From the NCBI GenBank assembly GCA_963785585.1, contig CAWAVW010000004.1:1550001-1614000 (forward strand): 64,000 bases of DNA. Reading direction: 5' to 3'. The position numbers were made by a program, and so were the translations under genes. Source of the DNA: Palsa-295 sp963785585 (GTDB lineage: Bacteria > Acidobacteriota > Terriglobia > Acidiferrales > UBA7541). This document shows, piece after piece, positions 17,046-23,320 of this stretch (the stretch's first letter is position 1; each line of letters starts with the position of its first letter). The notes beneath the pieces were generated by a model, which was given only the letters and a program-made list of their open reading frames with translations, did no database searches and was not told the DNA's origin.

Positions 17046-18395
17046 CTAGCCTCTCACCAGTTCGCGCAGCGTTTTTTCCACGCGGGCGCGTTCCACGGCG
17101 TACTCGTCTTCGGTGATCGTGCCGGCCTGGCGGCGCAATTCGAGGCGAAACAGCCCATCTTTCAGTTCGTCCAGGCCGCCGCGAACTTCCCGGTCCACGG
17201 CTGCGATGGAGTCGACCGCCGGTGCTTTTGCGGAGCTTGCTGCGTAGCCACTGGGAGGAACAGACGCCGCTGCGGCGGCAACCTCCTGCGGTTTGCGCAT
17301 CAGGTAAAGGAATCCCAGCAGGAAAATCGCGCCGAATCCGGAAACCAAAATCCATTTCAGATTGTCGATGCGCGCTGGTATCGCTGTCGCGGTCGCCGTC
17401 GGACTTTCGGTTCCACCGCTCGAATCCGCACGCGAATTCACCGAAGGATCGTTTGCGCCGCCACCGTTTCCCGCAGGAGCGTCCACTTGTCCTTGCGTGG
17501 GCTGAGGAGGCAGCGGCGCGGTGCCGGAAACCGAGATGTCAATCGGCTGGTTCGCCGCAACGTTGTCTCGAATGTAAATCGACATACCCTGATCTTGCCC
17601 GGCGGACGCGATTCCCGGTCCGGAAATCTGGACAGACGGCGGAGCAGCGATGATCAACCGTTCCGACGGATACGCGGAGACGTTGCGGAGCGTTGCATGA
17701 TTGCCTTCGTAGGGGATCTTGTACGATACGCGCACTCCGCTTTCGCCGGGTCGAAACGGAAAGGCTAGCGCCATTGCGTTTCTGCCTTTGTCGATCGTCG
17801 CCTGAACCACCGGCATACCGGAGGCGCCCCAGGCCGAGGCCTGGTCGAACACCGCGCCCTGGGGAATCGTGAAGTTGAAGGACCCGTCGGCGCGGTAGTA
17901 CGCAACCGGGGGCGACGTCTTGTTGGTGACGTTGTATTCCTCGCCGACCATCAGTTCCGAACCGCGCGGCTGAACGATGACGGCGTGATTCGGAACCGAG
18001 AACGAGCCCGCTTTGTCTGTCGGCTCATAGACCTCGACGTCTGCGGTCGTCTTCCCCGGCGGAATCGGCTCGTGATAATTCACGCCGCGATAGACAACGC
18101 GAACCAGCATCGGCGCGGCGCCGAGTTGCGGATTGTCGAATTGGTAGCGGCCTTGCGCGTCGGTCTTCACGGTTTGCACCGGCTGCATGCCGCCTTGGAG
18201 TTGGATCAGAATCACATCCACCCCGGTGGCAAGCCGGCCGTTGGTGCCGTTGCGCACGGTGCCGCTCAGCGTACCTGCGCTCGCCGCGAAAACGCCGCCG
18301 AAAAGCGCGACGCACGCAAGCGCCAGGGCCGGCAACTTAGTTGGCAGCTTGGCTGGCAGCCTGGCCGGCCGAACAATCGAGAAAACAGACTTCAT
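17046..18395 (-). CDS. Periplasmic CarboxypepD-like protein with C-terminal CcmI-like hairpin
   Basis: The 449-residue protein has a signal peptide (basic lead, then LALACVALFGGVFAASAG) and a transthyretin-like domain near residues 42-135 (GTLSGTVRNGTNGRLATGVDV, DAQGRYQFDNPQ). A second beta-rich region of unknown family extends to about 285. A Ser/Thr/Gly linker and one membrane span (WILVSGFGAIFLLGFLYLM) precede a cytoplasmic tail. That tail, residues 408-449 (LDELKDGLFRLELRRQAGTI, then TEDEYAVERARVEKTLREL), matches the helical hairpin found in CcmI-type proteins and in the neighbouring 110-residue gene. The ATG overlaps the TGA of that gene (ATGA). I infer a scaffold for apocytochrome or heme handling in the Ccm complex, but no enzymatic motif is visible. 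Confidence 0.72.
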   Translation of the reverse strand: MKSVFSIVRPARLPAKLPTKLPALALACVALFGGVFAASAGTLSGTVRNGTNGRLATGVDVILIQLQGGMQPVQTVKTDAQGRYQFDNPQLGAAPMLVRVVYRGVNYHEPIPPGKTTADVEVYEPTDKAGSFSVPNHAVIVQPRGSELMVGEEYNVTNKTSPPVAYYRADGSFNFTIPQGAVFDQASAWGASGMPVVQATIDKGRNAMALAFPFRPGESGVRVSYKIPYEGNHATLRNVSAYPSERLIIAAPPSVQISGPGIASAGQDQGMSIYIRDNVAANQPIDISVSGTAPLPPQPTQGQVDAPAGNGGGANDPSVNSRADSSGGTESPTATATAIPARIDNLKWILVSGFGAIFLLGFLYLMRKPQEVAAAAASVPPSGYAASSAKAPAVDSIAAVDREVRGGLDELKDGLFRLELRRQAGTITEDEYAVERARVEKTLRELVRG

Positions 18396-18724
18396 GATCG
18401 GCGCACCTTTTCCGTGGCAGCCTGACGCGTAGCCGGCGTGGGCGCCGAGCCCATCAATTCGTCCATCTGCGCCAGCACTTTTGCGGCTTCGATTTCCAGC
18501 GTCTGCCGGGTTTCTTCAAAATCCTCTTCGGAGAATTTGCCCGCGCGATATTCAAACCGCAAGTCGCGCAGATTTTCATAAATCGCGTCGCGGCGCTCCA
18601 TCAGAGAATCGAGCTGCGTCCGGTGCGGAGCGAGGTCCGAAGCGTCGAGGCGCACATAAAAAATAAAAAAGATCGTGGCAAGCGCCAGAACGGCGCAGAG
18701 AATCTCGGCGGTCAGGTTATTCAA
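18392..18724 (-). CDS. Short CcmI-like protein (membrane anchor plus hairpin)
   Basis: The start is the TTG at 18724, with GGGAAGGA five to six bases before it, giving 110 residues; the longer frame reads into ccmH and is rejected. One N-terminal membrane span (ILCAVLALATIFFIFYV) is followed by a charged helical hairpin (LMERRDAIYENLRDLRFEYR, then AGKFSEEDFEETRQTLEIEA). This matches the N-terminal module of CcmI/CycH, the apocytochrome-binding subunit of System I, but the C-terminal TPR domain is absent. The gene overlaps ccmH upstream by eight bases and the next gene by four. I infer a cut-down CcmI. Confidence 0.72.
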   Translation of the reverse strand: MNNLTAEILCAVLALATIFFIFYVRLDASDLAPHRTQLDSLMERRDAIYENLRDLRFEYRAGKFSEEDFEETRQTLEIEAAKVLAQMDELMGSAPTPATRQAATEKVRRS

Positions 18725-19238
18725 CGTCGTCCTTCCCTGCTTCGCGCCGTGCGCGGGACAAAAACTCGCTATCGATGGCCGGGCCACCCGCCGGAGCCAG
18801 AGCCGCTTTGTGCCGCCACCGCCGCACGACTTCCCACACCACCACAAGCGCCAGCAGAGGAAGCACGATCGGCATGATCCACGCCAGCATATTGAATCCG
18901 CGTTTCGGCGGTTCTTCGAGCACCGTGGGGCCGTATTCCTGGACGAAGGCGTCGAGCGTGGCATCGTCTGAATCGCCCTTGGTAACGTGTGCGTCGATTT
19001 CCTTCTGCATGCTGCGCGCGGTTTCGCAGGGACCCGAAAATGTCCCGCCGGTGTGCGTGCAAAGCCCGGCCGCGTCGTTGCATCCGCCGCACATACACAT
19101 CACGCGCTTGCCTATCGCTTTTCCGCGCTGGGTTTGCTGCGCGTGCACCGCTCCGGACGTCGCCAGGAGCGCAGCGCCGAGCACAAATACCGCTCGTGCG
19201 GATTTGCGTCGTGCGGAGTTTGTGCGTCGATCAATCAT
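18717..19238 (-). CDS. ccmH: CcmH-type thiol oxidoreductase, five-cysteine variant
   Basis: Starting at the ATG at 19238 (MIDRRTNSARRKSARAVF), the protein has 173 residues: a signal segment, a periplasmic three-helix domain and one C-terminal membrane span (MLAWIMPIVLPLLALVVVW). This is the CcmH/CycL/NrfF layout. CcmH keeps apocytochrome cysteines reduced before heme attachment. Instead of the usual LRCxxC motif, the sequence reads VMCMCGGCNDAAGLC, with cysteines at 48, 50, 53 and 60 and a fifth at 71. The start overlaps the ccmF stop by eight bases. A dedicated ccmG-type thioredoxin gene is not in the window. Confidence 0.85.
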   Translation of the reverse strand: MIDRRTNSARRKSARAVFVLGAALLATSGAVHAQQTQRGKAIGKRVMCMCGGCNDAAGLCTHTGGTFSGPCETARSMQKEIDAHVTKGDSDDATLDAFVQEYGPTVLEEPPKRGFNMLAWIMPIVLPLLALVVVWEVVRRWRHKAALAPAGGPAIDSEFLSRARREAGKDDVE

Positions 19239-21303
19239 TCGCTTCCACTCTTCGCGCCACCGACGGCACTGCGGCGGACAGGGCATCCGGAATTCCGCGG
19301 TTCCACGCCGGCTCCGTCGCGGGGCGCAATACCAGCGCGGTTCGCCGGTTCGGCAGCAGCGCCAAGAGCGTGCCCAGTACCGTTACGATGCCGCCGAACC
19401 AAATCCACTTCACCAGCGGATTCAAGTACGCGTGAATCACCGGCCGGCCCGTGTCTGGACTTTGCCCGGCATAGACGACGTACAAATCGCGAAGCGGCGA
19501 GCTCTGAATCGCGACCTTGGTTTCGGTTACCTGGCTGGCCAGAAAAAGGCGTCGCTCGGGGAACAACATCATCGCTGATTTTCCGTCGACGAACACTTCG
19601 AGCGTGGCGCGGTCGGCGCTGTAGTTGTTGTTGGCTACATGGTCGAAGTTCTGGCACAAAATCGTGTACTTGCCGATTTGGAGCGTGTCTCCCGGCGCCA
19701 TTTCCTTTTCGATGTCGCGATTAAATGGAATGCCGGCAATCCCGATGAAGATCAAAACCATGCCGAAGTGGACGACGTAGCCGCCGTACCGCCGCGTATT
19801 GCGCATGGTGAGTTCGATTACGGCCGTCGCGAGATTCGAGCCGTCGCGGGAGGCAAGTACGCGGGCGCCGCGGTAAAACTCCGACGAAATGGTGAGCGTC
19901 ACAAAAACCGAAAGGATCAAGCACATCAGCGAGTAGAGGTCCCGGAATCCGAAGAAGAACGCGACGATGCCCGCGAGCAGTCCTCCGCCAAGGGGCCACG
20001 CGAAGTTGCGCCGCAGTGCGTCAAACGACGTTTTGCGCCATGCCAGTAGCGGGCCGACGCCGGTCAGCAGCAGCAGAAACAGCGCAATGGGAACCATCAC
20101 TTTGTTGAAAAAAGGCGGCCCTACGCTCACTTTGCTGCTCGAAAACCATTCCGAAAGCACGGGGAACAGAGTTCCCCACAGCACGGCGAAGCATGCCGCC
20201 AGCAGAATCAAATTATTGAAGAGGAAGCTCGATTCGCGCGAGACGAGCGAGTCGAGCTGGTTGTCGCTGCGCAGGTAATCGCGATTTACCCAATAGGCTG
20301 CGAAGCAAACCAGGAAAATCACCAGCAGAAACCCGCCAAACCAGTTTCCAATCGACGATTGCGCGAATGCGTGCACCGAGCTGACGATTCCCGACCGCGT
20401 CAGTGACGTACCGAGAATACAAAGCATGAACGTGACGAAAACCAGCCACACGTTCCACACTTTCATCATGCCGCGCTTTTCCTGCATCATCACCGAATGC
20501 AGAAACGCGGTCCCAGTGATCCACGGCAGCAGCGAAGCGTTTTCCACCGGATCCCACGCCCAGTAGCCGCCCCAACCGAGCACGGCATACGCCCAATGCG
20601 CGCCGAGCAAAATGCCGACGCTTTGAAAGCACCATGCCACCATCGTCCAGCGGCGGGTGATGTGTATCCATTTCTCGCCGGGATATCGCCCGAGCAGCGC
20701 CGCCAGCGCGAACGCAAACGGTACGGTGAAACCGGTGTAGCCCAGGTAAAGCATGGGCGGGTGAATCACCATTTCCGGATATTGCAGCAGCGCGTTCAGG
20801 CCGCGGCCTTCGGAAAGCGTAGCGACGCGCAAAATACCCGAACTGTCCACCCCGGCCATCACGGTGAAGGGGCTGGCGACGAAATTATTGAGCGTAAGGA
20901 AGAAAATCTGCACACCGGCAAGCGCCACGCCGGTATAGGGCATCAGCTCCGGATGCTTTTTGCGATTGAGGAACAGCACGAGAAACGCCCAGATCGACAG
21001 CAGCCAGCTCCAGAAAAGCAGAGAGCCTTCCTGCCCGGCCCACAACGCCGCAAATTTATAGAAACCCGGCAACGCGGTGTTGCTGTGCGCGACGACGTAG
21101 GCGATGGAAAAATCGTTGGTGAAGAAGAAATACTCGAGGACGCCGACCGCGATCGTGACCAGTGCGAAAATGGCCATTCCCGCATTCCGCGCGCTCTTGG
21201 TGAGAATGGGCCGCCGGGTGACTGCGCCTACAATCCCGACGCTGAATGCATACACTGCCGCAAGAAAGGCCAGCAGCAGCGCAAATGATCCCAGGATATC
21301 CAA
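19231..21303 (-). CDS. ccmF: Cytochrome c heme lyase subunit CcmF
   Basis: CcmF is the large membrane subunit that reduces and ligates heme to apocytochrome c. The 690-residue length is normal. The WWD motif reads GWGGYWAWDPVENASLLPW near residue 240, and conserved segments include AHSNTALPGFYKFAALWAGQEGS (written here in part) and PEMVIHPPMLYLGYTG with its histidine. About 15 membrane spans are visible, followed by a periplasmic C-terminal domain. The TTG at 21303 is supported by AAGGGG about five bases upstream. The gene follows ccmE after 59 bases and overlaps ccmH. Confidence 0.95.
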   Translation of the reverse strand: MDILGSFALLLAFLAAVYAFSVGIVGAVTRRPILTKSARNAGMAIFALVTIAVGVLEYFFFTNDFSIAYVVAHSNTALPGFYKFAALWAGQEGSLLFWSWLLSIWAFLVLFLNRKKHPELMPYTGVALAGVQIFFLTLNNFVASPFTVMAGVDSSGILRVATLSEGRGLNALLQYPEMVIHPPMLYLGYTGFTVPFAFALAALLGRYPGEKWIHITRRWTMVAWCFQSVGILLGAHWAYAVLGWGGYWAWDPVENASLLPWITGTAFLHSVMMQEKRGMMKVWNVWLVFVTFMLCILGTSLTRSGIVSSVHAFAQSSIGNWFGGFLLVIFLVCFAAYWVNRDYLRSDNQLDSLVSRESSFLFNNLILLAACFAVLWGTLFPVLSEWFSSSKVSVGPPFFNKVMVPIALFLLLLTGVGPLLAWRKTSFDALRRNFAWPLGGGLLAGIVAFFFGFRDLYSLMCLILSVFVTLTISSEFYRGARVLASRDGSNLATAVIELTMRNTRRYGGYVVHFGMVLIFIGIAGIPFNRDIEKEMAPGDTLQIGKYTILCQNFDHVANNNYSADRATLEVFVDGKSAMMLFPERRLFLASQVTETKVAIQSSPLRDLYVVYAGQSPDTGRPVIHAYLNPLVKWIWFGGIVTVLGTLLALLPNRRTALVLRPATEPAWNRGIPDALSAAVPSVARRVEAND

Positions 21304-21362
21304 TCGTTCCCCTTGCTAATCGCAACTGAAGCGCGAGATGAAGCTTCGCGGCTGTACCCAAA

Positions 21363-21845
21363 TTAATTCCCGGCTGGCCGCTCCACGGCGGCTTTCGCCG
21401 GCGCATTCGATGTCTGTCCGCCAGTCGCGCTTGCAGGGGCCGTGACGGGCACGCCATTCGGCGCGGCTTCATATTTCGAGGCGCACTTGGCCTGCACCTG
21501 CTCGGCGACGAACCGGTTGTCCGGCATCATCTTGCCTTCCACCAGTGCTTGCGCGCCGTCTTTGAAAGTGTCCGGCAGCGGGTCGCGGCCCACGTAACTG
21601 ACGGTCAAGTCTTTGCCCTGCTCGGTGAGGACGAAATCCACGCGCCCGGTCAAATGTTCGATGGAACCGGCGCGAACGTTCCCGGATACACGCATTCGTT
21701 GATGGAGCGCAGAGCCCTGCAGCGTCGAGACTTCGGAGATGGTGTGGTAGTAGGTCTTGCTCTGGGTGAAGCCCACGTAGGCCAGCGCGCAAAGCGTAAT
21801 CACGATGATCGCCGAACCGATCAGAAACTTTCCGCGTCCATTCAT
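21363..21845 (-). CDS. ccmE: Heme chaperone CcmE with CXXXY heme site
   Basis: CcmE is the periplasmic, membrane-anchored carrier that holds heme covalently between CcmC and CcmF. The 160-residue protein has an N-terminal anchor (FLIGSAIIVITLCALAYVGF) and the OB-fold core (RMRVSGNVRAGSIEH, LTVSYVGRDPLPDTFKDGAQALVEGKM in part). The heme-binding site is CASKY (Cys121 and Tyr125) where most bacteria have HxxxY. Cysteine variants are known from archaea and some sulfate reducers (System I*). The last 35 residues are a flexible Ala/Pro/Thr tail. It is the first gene of the cluster, with a GGGAG ribosome site upstream. Confidence 0.92.
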   Translation of the reverse strand: MNGRGKFLIGSAIIVITLCALAYVGFTQSKTYYHTISEVSTLQGSALHQRMRVSGNVRAGSIEHLTGRVDFVLTEQGKDLTVSYVGRDPLPDTFKDGAQALVEGKMMPDNRFVAEQVQAKCASKYEAAPNGVPVTAPASATGGQTSNAPAKAAVERPAGN

Positions 21846-21885
21846 GCTTCCGCTCCCGTTCCGTTACCGAGCATATCCGAAGTCT

Positions 21886-21891
21886 ATCATA
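21886..21891 (-). promoter_or_regulatory. Possible -10 box of the ccm-hem-cta cluster
   Basis: On the minus strand TATGAT (five of six matches to TATAAT) lies 40 bases before the ccmE ATG, at the position expected for the -10 of the first gene. No convincing -35 box is seen 16-18 bases upstream. This is the only good candidate in the 110-base gap between the dipeptidase gene and ccmE. Confidence 0.33.
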
Positions 21892-21955
21892 GCGCTCACG
21901 GCCGTAGCACGGGTGGCACAGCCGCAAACCGGGGAGCGATTCCGCGACTTAGCGA

Positions 21956-23272
21956 TTACTTTGCTTTGACACCTTCGGTGATGAGAGGCTTTTCGGTCTT
22001 CTGAAGTTCGGCGGCTACTTTTTCCATTTGTCGCATGGCCCGCAGGTGATTGCGGCCGGCGATTTTCAGGATGTCGTCGTCGGAGTATCCACGGCGAAGC
22101 AATTCGGCAAACAGATAGGGATACCGCGTTACGTTTTCCAGGCCGGCGACCATCGATCCAGGGGCCACGTCGTAGAAGTCCGCCCCGATTCCTATCGAGT
22201 CGACGCCCGCGACTTTGCGGATGTGGTCGATATGATCGGCGACATCGGGAATCGTGCCTGGCGGCACGGGATTCGCCGTTTCCCAGGCTTTCATGCCGTC
22301 GGCGACTTCCTTGTCCGTGGTGAAGCGTGCGTGCAGGTCGGTCAGCGCCTTTTCGCGGCGATTGTTCCATTCGGGATATTTCGGCGAAATGAAGTCCGAG
22401 ATGAAGTTCACGTGGACCACGCCGCCGTTGGCCGGAACCATCTGCAGCACATCGTCTGGCACACAGCGTGGGTGCGCATCGATGGCGAAGGCGTTCGAAT
22501 GCGAGAAAATAACCGGCGCCCGCGAAACGCGCAGCGTATCGCGCATGGTGTCGGCGCTCACGTGGGAAATATCGGCAAACATCCCCAGGCGATTCATTTC
22601 GCGAACCACGCGCTCGCCGAATTCCGTCAGGCCGTAGTTCAGCGGACGATCCGTTGCGGCGTCAGCCCAGTCGATGTTGTCCCAGTGCGTGAGCGTCATG
22701 TACCGCGCGCCAAGATCGTAAAACACGCGCAGCGCGGCGGGCGAATTCTCAATCATGTGCCCGCCCTCGACGCCGTAGAGGCAAGCGAGTTTGCCGCCTT
22801 CATGAATTCGCTCAATATCGTCGGCAGTGCGAGCCTGCTCCAGCGCCGCCGGATAGCTGCTTACAAATCGCCGCGCGACGTCAAATTCCCGAAGAGCTTC
22901 GTGCATCGCGTTGTGCGTTTTCTGGGTTCCGGAATCGACCCAAATCGACCAGTACTGAACGCCGACGCACCCTTCCCGAAGCCGGGGAATGTCGGCGCAG
23001 AGCTTGGGCTGCACGGCGTTCATGTCGTAACCACTCAAGTCTCCGGCGGCCGTTTCCAGAAACATCGACGGCAGGTCGTTGTGCGTGTCTATCAACGGGG
23101 CTTTCTGGAGAAGCGCTTTCGCGCGGGCAAGCAATTGAGGATCGGGATGGAGAGGATCGTTGGGCTGCGCTGGGCCGTCGCCCCACGCCGCCGTCGCCGC
23201 TCGCGTTCGCGCGAGCACCGACGAAGCGGCCAGAAGCGTGCTCTGCGCCAGGAACCTTCGCCGTGAAAGCAA
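21956..23272 (-). CDS. Secreted renal-dipeptidase-like peptidase (M19)
   Basis: The 438-residue protein begins with a twin-arginine-like leader (MLSRRRFLAQSTLLAASSVLA), so export through Tat is likely. The mature part is a metal-dependent TIM-barrel dipeptidase of family M19. DTHNDLPSMF supplies the first His-x-Asp metal ligands, and later ligands are in DISHVSADTM and FSHSNAFAIDAHPR. The late block HIDHIRKVAGVDSIGIGADF is also conserved. The family cleaves dipeptides, including those with D-residues. It lies between the ccm cluster and a GH3 gene on the same strand, with a 48-base gap to the latter. The fold is clear; its natural substrate is not. Confidence 0.93.
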   Translation of the reverse strand: MLSRRRFLAQSTLLAASSVLARTRAATAAWGDGPAQPNDPLHPDPQLLARAKALLQKAPLIDTHNDLPSMFLETAAGDLSGYDMNAVQPKLCADIPRLREGCVGVQYWSIWVDSGTQKTHNAMHEALREFDVARRFVSSYPAALEQARTADDIERIHEGGKLACLYGVEGGHMIENSPAALRVFYDLGARYMTLTHWDNIDWADAATDRPLNYGLTEFGERVVREMNRLGMFADISHVSADTMRDTLRVSRAPVIFSHSNAFAIDAHPRCVPDDVLQMVPANGGVVHVNFISDFISPKYPEWNNRREKALTDLHARFTTDKEVADGMKAWETANPVPPGTIPDVADHIDHIRKVAGVDSIGIGADFYDVAPGSMVAGLENVTRYPYLFAELLRRGYSDDDILKIAGRNHLRAMRQMEKVAAELQKTEKPLITEGVKAK

Positions 23273-23320
23273 TGCAGAGCTCCTCGGCGCGCATCGCGCG
23301 CGGTCGCAGATTCGAATTCC

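Noticed and set aside
18725..18964. Longer start of the CcmI-like protein at 18964
   Set aside because: The added residues are the shadow of ccmH; a TTG with a strong ribosome site at 18724 precedes the membrane span.
22028..23266. 412-codon plus-strand frame opposite the M19 dipeptidase
   Set aside because: Shadow frame: no recognisable motif, biased composition, and complete overlap with a well-supported gene.
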